In this document: in pieces, positions 18,185 to 26,671 of the stretch
Numbering within the stretch: position 1 is the first letter of the stretch
Layout of the letters: each line of letters starts with the position of its first letter
Assembly (NCBI GenBank): GCA_002280515.1
Contig: NCEA01000008.1
Coordinates: 1-64,000 of the forward strand
Reading direction: 5' to 3'
From: Rhodobacterales bacterium 32-67-9
Lineage (GTDB): Bacteria; Pseudomonadota; Alphaproteobacteria; Rhodobacterales; Rhodobacteraceae
Length of the DNA stretch: 64,000 nucleotides
Translations under genes and position numbers: made by a program
Notes under the pieces: model-generated
Seen by the model: the letters and a program-made list of their open reading frames with translations, nothing else
What the model was told of the DNA's origin: nothing
The model's database searches: none

Positions 18185-19467
18185 TCCGCGGTGTCCTTCG
18201 CTCCGTTGAATTCTAAGAAGACACCGGACACGTCGTCAGCGAATTCGATCCCGGCATAGTCGCTAAGGTGCCAGACCAGGGCTTCGAGGAATCCGGTGCC
18301 ACTCAGGCCGGCGCAGCGGTCGAGAATGCGGTTCAGGCCGTCCTCCCCCAATTGCACGCCCTCGGCATTCTCGGCCTCGGTGATGCCGTCCGACATCAGA
18401 AACAGACGGTCTCCGGGATTGAGGTTGACGTCGAAGCTTTCGTATTCCGCGCCTTCGATCAGGCCGATCGGCAGGCCGCCGGATCCGAGGTAGTCGATCG
18501 TCCCATCGGCGCGCTGGACCGCCGGATGCGGATGCCCGGCCTGCACAAGCACCGCGTGGCCCGAGACGAGATCGACATCAGCATAGGCGAGAGTGAAGTA
18601 ATTCTCGGTCTGCATCTCCTTCAGCACGATCCGGTTCAGTTGCCGGGCGAGGTCGCCGGGGTCGCGCGCGTCGTAGTTGCCGTATTCGGTGAGAATCAGC
18701 GCCATGTTCTGTTCCGGCGAGTTGCCGGAAAGATATCCGGCCAGCCGCGCCGTCATCAGGGCCGACGTGATACCGTGGCCCGAAACGTCGATCGAGAAGA
18801 ACCCGACACGCCGCGCGTTGATCGGGAAGAACCCGACAAGATCGCCGCCGACATGCCCCGAGGGGCGCAGGAGCAGGCTGATCTCGGCAGTGCCGAAATT
18901 GCGGTGCCGTTCGCGCACGAGGCTTTGCTGAAGCTTTCTCGCCTCCACCAGGTCGCGATCGACGGAATCGTAGAGCGCCTGCAATTCGGCGAGCGTCGAG
19001 GACAGAAGCCGGTTCTTGTCGGTCAGTTCGCGCTCCATCCGCAGGATCCGCTCGCCGGCGGTGATTCGGGCGCGCAACTCGTCGCCGCTAACGGGTTTCG
19101 TCAGGAAATCGTCCGCGCCGCCATCGAGGCCGCGAGCGATCTCGGCCGATTCCGTCTTGGACGTGAGAAGGATGAAGTAGGTGTAGCTTTCCTGAGCGCG
19201 CCTTCGCAGCGTCTGGCAGAATTCGATGCCGGACATGCCTGGCATCATCCAGTCCGAGATCACGATATCCGGCGGCTGGCGGTCGAACAGCAGCAACGCC
19301 TCCTCGGCGCTGCCGGCTTCGCTCACCGCATATCCGGACCGGGCGATCTGGGTCGACAGGATCTTGCGCTGCATACGGCTGTCGTCGACCACGAGAACGT
19401 GGCGCGAGCCGGCTGCGGATGCGCCGGGGAAAGACTCGTCGTCGGAAATCGCAAGTAGCTGCACCAT
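18181..19467 (-). CDS. Response regulator fused to a PP2C/SpoIIE phosphatase (RbaY/RsbU-like)
   Basis: A 428-aa protein. Residues 22-140 form a receiver domain with phospho-acceptor Asp72 (VISDWMMPGMSG), acidic DDS near 28 and LTSKTE/FLTKP for the Thr and Lys. A coiled linker (about 140-185) leads to a PP2C-type phosphatase domain (GGDLVGFFPI, SIDVSGHGITSAL, LMSDGITEAEN, DDVSGVFLEF). In partner-switching systems such phosphatases dephosphorylate an anti-anti-sigma factor. R. capsulatus RbaY, which affects gene transfer agent output, has as I recall this architecture. No RsbV/RsbW pair is in the window. ATG at 19467; divergent from the Hpt gene. Confidence 0.85.
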   Translation of the reverse strand: MVQLLAISDDESFPGASAAGSRHVLVVDDSRMQRKILSTQIARSGYAVSEAGSAEEALLLFDRQPPDIVISDWMMPGMSGIEFCQTLRRRAQESYTYFILLTSKTESAEIARGLDGGADDFLTKPVSGDELRARITAGERILRMERELTDKNRLLSSTLAELQALYDSVDRDLVEARKLQQSLVRERHRNFGTAEISLLLRPSGHVGGDLVGFFPINARRVGFFSIDVSGHGITSALMTARLAGYLSGNSPEQNMALILTEYGNYDARDPGDLARQLNRIVLKEMQTENYFTLAYADVDLVSGHAVLVQAGHPHPAVQRADGTIDYLGSGGLPIGLIEGAEYESFDVNLNPGDRLFLMSDGITEAENAEGVQLGEDGLNRILDRCAGLSGTGFLEALVWHLSDYAGIEFADDVSGVFLEFNGAKDTAD

Positions 19468-19521
19468 CAATACCTTCCGCCGGTTTCATCCGGTCGCGCG
19501 GGCCAGCTAACTGCACGCGCG

Positions 19522-19536
19522 TTAACATGCCTTGAA
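19522..19536. promoter_or_regulatory. CtrA-like box with one mismatch between RR-PP2C and Hpt genes
   Basis: TTAA (19522-19525), seven bases, then TGAA (19533-19536) resembles the CtrA consensus TTAA-N7-TTAA with one mismatch. A second TTAAC half-site is at 19560-19564. Both lie in the 161-base divergent gap. In a high-G+C genome TTAA is uncommon, but one mismatch leaves the call tentative. Confidence 0.35.
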
Positions 19537-19628
19537 TGCACGCGCCCGTTGATCCGGAATTAACCGCTCCGCAAGGTCCGGTTCGTAAGCTGGTCGCTCA
19601 GAACGGGTGATTTGTGGTGGAGATGACG

Positions 19629-19976
19629 ATGATCGACTGGACACGGGTGGACGAATTGCGGTCCGAAATCGGAAGCGACGGCTTTGCGGAAGTCGTGGAC
19701 CTGTTCCTTGACGAGGTCGAAGGTGTCGTCCTGCGCCTGAAATCCCAGCCCGAGCCGGCGCGGTTCGAAGCCGATCTGCATTTTCTGAAGGGCGGGGCGT
19801 GGAACCTCGGTTTCGCCGAGTTCGGGGCCCTCTGCCAGGATGGTGAGCGCAAGGCGGGGGCCGGGCAGCGCGACGACATCGACATCAGGCGGATCGTCGA
19901 TGTCTATTTCACGTCGCGGGAAATCTTCCTTGCCGGGCTATCCGACCGTGGCTTTGCAGTCGTGTCGGCGGCGTGA
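19629..19976 (+). CDS. Hpt domain phosphotransfer protein
   Basis: A 115-aa four-helix Hpt-type protein. The phospho-accepting His51 is in LHFLKGGAWNLG, matching the H-x-LKG-x-x-x-x-hG signature. It probably relays phosphate to or from a receiver domain, and the divergent RR-PP2C gene is the obvious candidate partner. Several in-frame starts exist (GTG 19614, GTG 19617, ATG 19623, ATG 19629). GGAG at 19619-19622 favours 19629. Confidence 0.82.
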   Translation: MIDWTRVDELRSEIGSDGFAEVVDLFLDEVEGVVLRLKSQPEPARFEADLHFLKGGAWNLGFAEFGALCQDGERKAGAGQRDDIDIRRIVDVYFTSREIFLAGLSDRGFAVVSAA

Positions 19977-20005
19977 TCGTGCCAACTTGGGCCCTCCGGA
20001 AAGTA

Positions 20006-20025
20006 GGGGCCGCCATCGCGGCCCC
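20006..20025. terminator. Hairpin between convergent Hpt gene and ahcY
   Basis: A perfect 8-bp G/C stem, GGGGCCGC (20006-20013) with GCGGCCCC (20018-20025), closes a CATC loop in the 57-base gap between the two stop codons. There is no T-run, so it may act as a bidirectional terminator or 3'-end stabiliser. Confidence 0.65.
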
Positions 20026-20033
20026 CACAGATA

Positions 20034-21428
<1,395 letters not shown>

Positions 21429-21490
21429 GCGCCGTACTCCCGCAAAATAAAAGTTAGCGGTCAGATAGCATTGACGCCGACCAGCGGCAA

Positions 21491-22567
21491 TCAGTCCGGC
21501 GGATCGTTCCGCATAGCGTCACCGGACTTGCCACGCAACAGGAGCTGGAGCATCGGCGGCGCACGGTCGAGGAACCGTCCCAGTCCGCTCGCTATGACGA
21601 AGACCGCCACCGGCGCGCCGAGGTAGAATATCAGGTAGCTCGTCTGATCCCCGTCGCCGACCAGGGCGCGCCAGATCACCCAGAGAATGCCGTTCAGCGG
21701 AACATGCATCAGGTAGGCAAGAAAAGCGTGACGGCCCAGAGTGGCAACTTCGGTTCGCGGAAAAAGCGCGAGGAACGCGGCGGCGTAGGCAAGCAGCAGA
21801 AAGCCGACGCCGGCCCGTTGCAGCAAATGCGACAGGTGAAGGACCTGAAGCTCGGGGATGCCGGGATCGCCGACGGCCGCATATCCCGTAACCGTCATGA
21901 GGTAGCCGAGCGACAGCGCGACCAGCGGCCGTGACAGTCCGGCAATCGTGTAGCCCAGCCGGGCCGAGATCGCGCCGAAGAACAGGAACTGCAGGATGCT
22001 CGAACGGAAGATCACCGGCGCCAGCGTGTCGTTCGCGGTGACGACGAGGATGGCCAGCGCCGCGAGCACCGGAACCCGTTCGATCAGCGGCAGGGCGGCG
22101 TGGAGAATCAGCGTGGCGACAAAGAGATCGCGCAGGAAAAAGAGCGACTGGTTGGCGGTCGGCCCGGCCACGCCGCTCCATGCGTTGAAAAGTGGCCAGG
22201 GCCGCAGGTGCAGTCTGGCGATGGCATCCGCGTCGTCGCCAGTGAGTGCCTCCTTGGCGGAGGCGAGGATCAGGAAGATCGCGCTCCAGACCAGCATCGG
22301 GATCATCACCGTGCGAAACCGGCGCAGGGCAAGGCGCCCGAAAGTCTCTTGGCGCAACGTGTCCCAGATCAGGTAGCCGCTCACGAAGCTCAGAAGAGAG
22401 ACGCTGATCCGGCCAAGCGTATTGCCAAGGACCGCTCCGATCAGCCAGTAGTCACCGGTCGAGACGATGGTTGGCGTCGACAGCCCCGGGTTGACGTGGA
22501 CCCACATCATCGCGGTGATGCACAGGACACGGAGAATTTCGATCTGGCGGCTTTCTCCGGGCTGCAT
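21491..22567 (-). CDS. Acyltransferase family 3 membrane protein
   Basis: A multi-pass membrane protein (358 aa from ATG 22567; 378 aa from a GTG at 22627). It opens with [19 protein letters not shown], the Acyl_transf_3 first helix with its catalytic-type His, and has about ten hydrophobic segments and an FVSGYLIW motif. Members O-acetylate or O-acylate surface polysaccharides, lipids or secondary metabolites. No glycan cluster is nearby, so the substrate is open. The shorter start is preferred because the family usually begins close to the R-x-I-E motif; neither start has a strong ribosome site. It ends 62 bases before ahcY on the same strand. Confidence 0.78.
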   Translation of the reverse strand: MQPGESRQIEILRVLCITAMMWVHVNPGLSTPTIVSTGDYWLIGAVLGNTLGRISVSLLSFVSGYLIWDTLRQETFGRLALRRFRTVMIPMLVWSAIFLILASAKEALTGDDADAIARLHLRPWPLFNAWSGVAGPTANQSLFFLRDLFVATLILHAALPLIERVPVLAALAILVVTANDTLAPVIFRSSILQFLFFGAISARLGYTIAGLSRPLVALSLGYLMTVTGYAAVGDPGIPELQVLHLSHLLQRAGVGFLLLAYAAAFLALFPRTEVATLGRHAFLAYLMHVPLNGILWVIWRALVGDGDQTSYLIFYLGAPVAVFVIASGLGRFLDRAPPMLQLLLRGKSGDAMRNDPPD

Positions 22568-22713
22568 GTCTTCGCGCTGGCGTTCCTGATTGCGGGCAGA
22601 ATGCGCTTTTTCCCGGTGCCGGGCCACAGATTATGCGGATGTCGGCGATTTTCCGTCTAGCGCGTGAGCGGCGGATGGCGCCGGCATGTTCCGAGATATG
22701 CGTTCGGGGGATG

Positions 22714-23025
22714 TCAGCTCGGCGTACCCTTTTCGGGTTCCACCGTGATCCCCTGCCAAGCCTCGCCGGTCGCGAGGAAGCAGCTAGTTCCGTCAGGCCG
22801 GGTGACGAAGATCGTGAAACTGCCCGATTAATCGGAGTTCCAGATCTCCACCAGATGGCTTGGGCTGCTCAGGCCGATTCCGGCCGGAGCTTCGTGATAG
22901 CGCATTTCGAGCTGTTCGATCAGCCGGGTGCGCTCCATGCAGACAGTGGCGGTTTGCGCGTGGACGGGCGGTGCAGCGGCAGCCGCGCCGAAGATGATGA
23001 TGAGCTTGAACAGACGCTTGTACAT
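22714..23025 (-). pseudogene. Small secreted protein gene interrupted by an in-frame TAA
   Basis: The gene starts at ATG 23025 (ribosome site AAAGGA) with a signal peptide (MYKRLFKLIIIFGAAAAAP, cut after VHA). It reads 65 codons to a TAA at 22828-22830. In the same frame, without any shift, a further 37 coherent codons follow (SGSFTIFVTRPDGTSCF, then LATGEAWQG) to a TGA at 22714-22716. The intact protein would be 103 residues, with Cys29 in the first part and one Cys in the second that could form a disulfide. The reading suggests a single nonsense substitution, a sequencing error, or translational read-through. The 65-aa form would lack the second Cys. Function unknown. Confidence 0.75.
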
Positions 23026-23049
23026 GGTTCAGTCCTTTCCCGTGATGGA

Positions 23050-23091
23050 CGGGCCGGACCACCCGGCCCGGGAGGCTTGATCGTCGCCTCC
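23050..23091 (-). other. Two tandem hairpins in the leader of the small secreted protein gene
   Basis: Reading the minus strand, GGAGGC/GCCTCC arms (23091-23086 and 23076-23071, 9-base loop) are followed at once by an 8-bp stem of CGGGCCGG/CCGGCCCG (23070-23063 and 23057-23050, 5-base loop). The ATG lies 25 bases further on. They could form a structured 5' leader, or a terminator-like element for either strand. No T-run is present. Confidence 0.45.
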
Positions 23092-23186
23092 TGGAACTGA
23101 TATGGGTCTTCGGTCCGGCCGCGCCACACACGGCCCGACACGTTGGCGCGACTGATGCGAGAGAAGAAACCGGACGGGCGGGCGCG

Positions 23187-23792
23187 ATGGAACGGCACAA
23201 ACGACAGCCTCGGGCCTGGCAAAGGATGTTGTCGGGCCGCCGGCTTGATCTGCTCGATCCGACGCCGCTGGATATCGAGATCGAGGACATCGCCCACGGC
23301 CTTGCCTTTGTGGCCCGCTGGAACGGGCAGACGATCGGCGATTTCCCGTTTTCGGTGGCCGAGCATTCGCTTCTGGTCGAAGATATCTTCAGCCGCGCCA
23401 ATCCGGGCATTCCTGTCCGCTGGCGGCTGGCGGCCCTGCTGCACGACGCCCCGGAATACGTGATCGGCGACATGATCAGCCCGGTGAAGGCCGCCGTTGG
23501 TCCGGGGTATGGCGCGCTGGATGAACGGCTGACGGCCGCGATCCACCTGCGCTTCGGCCTGCCGGCGCAACTGCCCGCCGCGATCAAGAAGGAGATCAAG
23601 CGCGCCGACCGGCTCTCTGCCTGGCTGGAGGCGGTTCAGATCGCCGGTTTCACCCGCGAGGAAGCGAACCGGTTCTTCGGCACGCCGGATGAGGCGACCG
23701 TGCGCGGGCTGACGATCCGCCTGCGCGCACCGGTCGACGTGCGGGCGGATTTCGTCGCCCGGCACGCCGCGCTTCTGGGGTCGCCATCCTAG
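23187..23792 (+). CDS. HD-domain phosphohydrolase (YfbR-like)
   Basis: A 201-aa metal-dependent phosphohydrolase of the HD superfamily. Metal ligands appear in FSVAEHSLLV (His60), LLHDAPEYVIGD (His86-Asp87) and RADRLSAWLEA. YfbR-type proteins remove phosphate from deoxynucleoside monophosphates; the specificity here is by analogy. ATG at 23187 has no strong ribosome site. Its TAG stop overlaps the stop of a small convergent gene (23789-23791). Confidence 0.82.
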   Translation: MERHKRQPRAWQRMLSGRRLDLLDPTPLDIEIEDIAHGLAFVARWNGQTIGDFPFSVAEHSLLVEDIFSRANPGIPVRWRLAALLHDAPEYVIGDMISPVKAAVGPGYGALDERLTAAIHLRFGLPAQLPAAIKKEIKRADRLSAWLEAVQIAGFTREEANRFFGTPDEATVRGLTIRLRAPVDVRADFVARHAALLGSPS

Positions 23793-23932
23793 AGGTGCAG
23801 CCCGGCGATCCAGTGCCAGCCGCGACGCTTGCGCTCCTGCTCTGCCGGGGCCGGGCGGTGGGGCGCGCGCGGCACCGGGCCCTGGAACGTTGCGATGCGA
23901 TAGGTATCTGCAAGAACGGATAACATCTTCAT
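23789..23932 (-). CDS. Small basic protein (47 aa), divergent from hvrB
   Basis: A short gene reading MKMLSVLADTYRIATF, then a Pro/Arg-rich middle, ending GWHWIAGLHL. GGAGG stands immediately upstream; from the third codon (ATG at 23926) the spacing is ideal, giving 45 aa. No signal peptide; net positive charge. It faces hvrB across a 92-base A/T-rich gap. LysR regulators often control a divergent neighbour, and R. capsulatus HvrB is reported to control an orf5 as well as ahcY. Whether this gene is its counterpart cannot be told from sequence alone. Confidence 0.6.
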   Translation of the reverse strand: MKMLSVLADTYRIATFQGPVPRAPHRPAPAEQERKRRGWHWIAGLHL

Positions 23933-23978
23933 TTCCTCCGTCTAAAGCTCATGTTGGAAATACTGGCATATTGTGGTA

Positions 23979-24004
23979 GATTTTCGAGTCAGAAGGATTT
24001 TCGA
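23979..24004. promoter_or_regulatory. Direct repeat GATTTTCGA x2 upstream of hvrB
   Basis: GATTTTCGA occurs at 23979-23987 and again at 23996-24004, 17 bases apart start to start, in the A/T-rich gap between hvrB (+) and the 47-codon gene (-). Nine identical bases in so short a gap suggest a protein-binding site, possibly for HvrB itself. The spacing (about 1.6 helical turns) is not the classical LysR T-N11-A dyad. Confidence 0.4.
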
Positions 24005-24024
24005 TCTGTAAGTATCTCTAACAT

Positions 24025-24906
24025 ATGACCGATATCGACTGGCTTCACTTTCCGCCGCTTTCCGCGCTCCGCGCATTCGAGGCGACGGCGCAGCACAGCA
24101 GCTTCAGCGCCGCGGCAAGGTCGCTCAACGTCACCCATGCCGCCGTGGCGCAGCAGGTGCGGGCGCTGGAAACGCATCTTGGTGTCGCGCTCGTCCATCG
24201 CGATGGCCGCGCCCTTGCCTTTACCGCCGAGGGGGAGGGTCTGGCCGCCGCCGTATCCGAGGGGTTCGGGGCAATCCAGTCGGCGCTGGAACGCCTGCGC
24301 GAGGATCATGAGGACCGCCCCGTCACCATCACCCTGACGCCGACATTCGCCACCAACTGGCTGATGCCGCGCCTTGGTCAGTTCTGGGCAAAGCACCCCG
24401 ATATCGCGGTGTCGTTACGTCCGGATCCGCGCGTGCTCGACCTGCGGCGGGAACGGATCGACCTTGGCATCCGTTTCGGCGAGGGGGTCTGGCCGGGGGT
24501 GGAGAGCAGCTTCCTCACCTCGGCGCGTTATGTCGTGGTCGGCGCTCCCGCGATATTCGGAGATCGGGCGCAGCTGACCCATGGCGAGATGGCAGAGCTT
24601 CCCTGGGTGCTGGAATCCGGCTGGCCGGAACAACGGCGCTGGATCGCCTGTTGCACCGGTCTCGACCCCGAGGCGTTGAAGATCACCGAGTTCGCGACTG
24701 AAGAGCTTGCGTTGTCGGCGGCACGCCAAGGCTACGGCCTGCACGTGTCAAGCGCGGCGCTGATCGAAGGGGATGTCCGCGCCGGCGCCTTGCGGATCGC
24801 ATTCGAAACCGACGAGGTCAATCCTGGCTATTATGTCGTTGTGCCGTCAGGGCCGCTTCGAAAGGCGGCCCTGACATTCTTGCGGTGGCTGAAGACGGCG
24901 GATTAG
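24025..24906 (+). CDS. hvrB: LysR-family regulator, HvrB-like
   Basis: A 293-aa LysR regulator of the GcvA-like group: N-terminal winged helix (LSALRAFEATAQHSSFSAAARSLNVTHAAVAQQVRALE spans about 12-50) and an effector-binding domain (about 95-290). It lies directly beside hvrA and near senC-regA, the position of hvrB in R. capsulatus, where HvrB activates ahcY in dim light and represses itself. The assignment is therefore by family plus neighbourhood. Here hvrB is convergent with hvrA, with stop codons 2 bases apart. Confidence 0.78.
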   Translation: MTDIDWLHFPPLSALRAFEATAQHSSFSAAARSLNVTHAAVAQQVRALETHLGVALVHRDGRALAFTAEGEGLAAAVSEGFGAIQSALERLREDHEDRPVTITLTPTFATNWLMPRLGQFWAKHPDIAVSLRPDPRVLDLRRERIDLGIRFGEGVWPGVESSFLTSARYVVVGAPAIFGDRAQLTHGEMAELPWVLESGWPEQRRWIACCTGLDPEALKITEFATEELALSAARQGYGLHVSSAALIEGDVRAGALRIAFETDEVNPGYYVVVPSGPLRKAALTFLRWLKTAD

Positions 24907-24907
24907 A

Positions 24908-25222
24908 TTAGATCGCGAGGTCTTCGAGTTTCTTGCCGGCTTTCAGCGCGGCTTCGGCCCAGCGCGGCTTACGGCCACGCCCGGTCCAGGTTTCCGACTT
25001 GTTTGCCGGATTGGCGTATTTCGGCTTTGCCGGCTTTCTTTTCCGCGGGACGCTGGCGCCCAGAAGTTCGTTCAGGGAATATCCAAGCGTCTTGGCCTTT
25101 TCTTCGAGCTCGTTCAGGGCTTCGCGTTTCTTGCGCTCTTCATAGCCGTCGATTTTTTTTGCCACCTCGGATTGAAGGCTTTTAAGCTCTTTCAACGTGA
25201 GTGAATCCAGATCGATCTTCAC
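24908..25222 (-). CDS. hvrA: HvrA/H-NS-family nucleoid protein
   Basis: A 104-aa H-NS-like protein. An N-terminal coiled coil (about 5-50, LTLKELKSLQSEVAKKIDGY) mediates oligomerisation. The C-terminal DNA-binding motif reads KYANPANKSETWTGRGRKPRW. In R. capsulatus HvrA modulates photosynthesis and nitrogenase genes in response to light. GTG start at 25222, preceded by AAGGA 8 bases upstream. Located just after regA, as in Rhodobacter. A putative own promoter lies at 25257-25286. Confidence 0.88.
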   Translation of the reverse strand: MKIDLDSLTLKELKSLQSEVAKKIDGYEERKKREALNELEEKAKTLGYSLNELLGASVPRKRKPAKPKYANPANKSETWTGRGRKPRWAEAALKAGKKLEDLAI

Positions 25223-25256
25223 GAGTGCGTCCTTATGTTTGTTTTCCCGACAAGCG

Positions 25257-25286
25257 TAATTAGTTGGCGGTATTCAACAAATGCAA
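25257..25286 (-). promoter_or_regulatory. Putative hvrA promoter
   Basis: On the minus strand TTGCAT (25286-25281) and TAATTA (25262-25257) are separated by 18 bases, resembling -35 and -10 elements of a housekeeping promoter. Transcription would begin about 28 bases before the hvrA GTG. Base composition here is unusually A/T-rich for this chromosome. Confidence 0.35.
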
Positions 25287-25291
25287 GGGCC

Positions 25292-25313
25292 GCCTTGTCC
25301 TTTTGGACAGGGC
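25292..25313. terminator. Hairpin between regA and hvrA
   Basis: GCCTTGTCC (25292-25300) pairs with GGACAGGGC (25305-25313) around a TTTT loop; on the minus strand one pair becomes a C-A mismatch. The T-rich tract lies on the + side (25314-25334), so termination of regA transcription is uncertain. It could instead be a processing or attenuation site between regA and hvrA. Confidence 0.4.
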
Positions 25314-25327
25314 ATTTGAGTTATTTT

Positions 25328-25882
25328 TTACTTTGGGCTGCGCTTTGCCAAAATTCGCTGAAGTGTACGGCGATGCATGCTCAAACGACGTGCGGTTTCC
25401 GATATATTCCGATCGCACAATTCGTAGACCCGCTGGATATGTTCCCACCGCACACGGTCGGCGGACATCGGGTTTTCCGGTGGCGGCGGCAATGCATCGC
25501 CCCGCGACAGAAGCGCGTTCATGATGTCATCGGCGTCGGCGGGTTTGGACAGGTAGTCCACAGCACCGATCTTCACCGCGGCGACGGCCGTTGCGATGGC
25601 GCCGTAGCCGGTCAGCACGACGACCCGGCAGTCCGGCCGGCGCTCGCGAAGCACTTCCACGACGTCAAGCCCATTGCCATCGCCGAGCCGCAGGTCGACC
25701 ACCGCGTAGGCAGGCGGCCGGGATTGCGCGGCGACCCGTCCGGCGGTGACGCTTTCGGCCGTCTCGGGGACGAACCCGCGCTTTTCCATCGCGCGCGCCA
25801 GCCGGTTCACGAAGGGAGCATCGTCGTCGACCAGAAGCAGTGTCCGGTCCGGGCCCAGTTCGGCAAACTCGTCTACGGCCAT
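25328..25882 (-). CDS. regA: RegA/PrrA global redox response regulator
   Basis: A 184-aa response regulator, the exact length known for RegA/PrrA. Receiver domain with Asp19-Asp21 and phospho-acceptor Asp63 (VVDLRLGDGNG); a proline linker (LPPPPENP); and a C-terminal Fis-type helix-turn-helix NISETARRLSMHRRTLQRIL with a Cys just before it. It controls photosynthesis, CO2 and N2 fixation, respiration and hydrogenase genes in Rhodobacter. ATG at 25882 follows GAGGGG at proper spacing; upstream in-frame ATGs (25888, 25909) are less likely. Confidence 0.95.
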   Translation of the reverse strand: MAVDEFAELGPDRTLLLVDDDAPFVNRLARAMEKRGFVPETAESVTAGRVAAQSRPPAYAVVDLRLGDGNGLDVVEVLRERRPDCRVVVLTGYGAIATAVAAVKIGAVDYLSKPADADDIMNALLSRGDALPPPPENPMSADRVRWEHIQRVYELCDRNISETARRLSMHRRTLQRILAKRSPK

Positions 25883-25942
25883 TGTCATCCCCTCTTTCCG
25901 AGCGTCCATCGGTTCTATGGCGTCACGGACCTTCGGTCAATT

Positions 25943-26578
25943 TCACTTCGCCGCGGCGTCGATGAAGCAGGCCGTGCGGTTGGCGATGTCCTCGGGCGTG
26001 TCCTCGCGGGAAAAGAACTCCACGAAGCCGAATTCGGGAAGCATCAGATACGTCTGGGTCATGTGGTCGACGATATAATATTCGTCGGTCGGGTTTTCGG
26101 GAACCTTGTAGTATGTCCGATAGGCTTTCGCGACCGATGCGATCTGTTCCGGCGTTCCGGTCAGACCGATCATTTTCGGATGAATGTAATCGGTCCATTC
26201 CTTCAGGGCTTCCGGGGTGTCGCGGCCGGGATCGACAGAGATGAAAACCGGCGTGACGTCATAGCCCTTGTCTTCCAGCGCATCTATCGCCTCGGCGTTG
26301 CGTGCCGTATCGGCGGGGCAGATATCGGGACAGAATGTATAGCCGAAATAAACGAGGCTCGGTCCGGTCAGGATGTCCTTGTCGGTCACCTGACGGCCAT
26401 TCTCGTCGGTCAGGGTAAAGGGTCCACCGATGGCGCCGGAACCACCCGAAACCGCGCTGCTCCGGCACGATGCGAAGCGGTCATCGCCGCCGTTCCGCGT
26501 GTATTGATATACCGCGATCATGAAGATCGCCGCGACCGAAACGGCCGCAACGGCATAGCTCTTTGTGGATACAGCCAT
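25943..26578 (-). CDS. senC: SenC/PrrC, Sco1-family copper protein
   Basis: A 211-aa membrane-anchored periplasmic protein: N-terminal membrane segment (about 8-25) and a thioredoxin-like Sco domain with copper-binding Cys83-x3-Cys87 (TFCPDIC) and a distal His in YIVDHMTQTY. Sco proteins deliver copper to cytochrome c oxidase. In Rhodobacter, SenC/PrrC is encoded with regA and may influence RegB signalling through oxidase activity. It is cotranscribed with regA (60-base gap) and divergent from regB. Confidence 0.93.
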   Translation of the reverse strand: MAVSTKSYAVAAVSVAAIFMIAVYQYTRNGGDDRFASCRSSAVSGGSGAIGGPFTLTDENGRQVTDKDILTGPSLVYFGYTFCPDICPADTARNAEAIDALEDKGYDVTPVFISVDPGRDTPEALKEWTDYIHPKMIGLTGTPEQIASVAKAYRTYYKVPENPTDEYYIVDHMTQTYLMLPEFGFVEFFSREDTPEDIANRTACFIDAAAK

Positions 26579-26671
26579 CTGTGGCCCCCTATTCCTTGCG
26601 CGGCCATTGATCGCCCATTGCGCGCCGACTATCAATTCGGAAGCGCCGGAATACGACAACAGGACCTCGTG

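Noticed and set aside
21429-21490. SAM/SAH riboswitch upstream of ahcY
   Set aside because: The 62-base gap shows only a weak GGTC/GACC pairing and no recognisable conserved core of the known SAM or SAH classes.
26579-26671. FNR-type site TTGAT-N4-ATCAA between senC and regB
   Set aside because: ATTGAT and ATCAAT occur but are far more than four bases apart.
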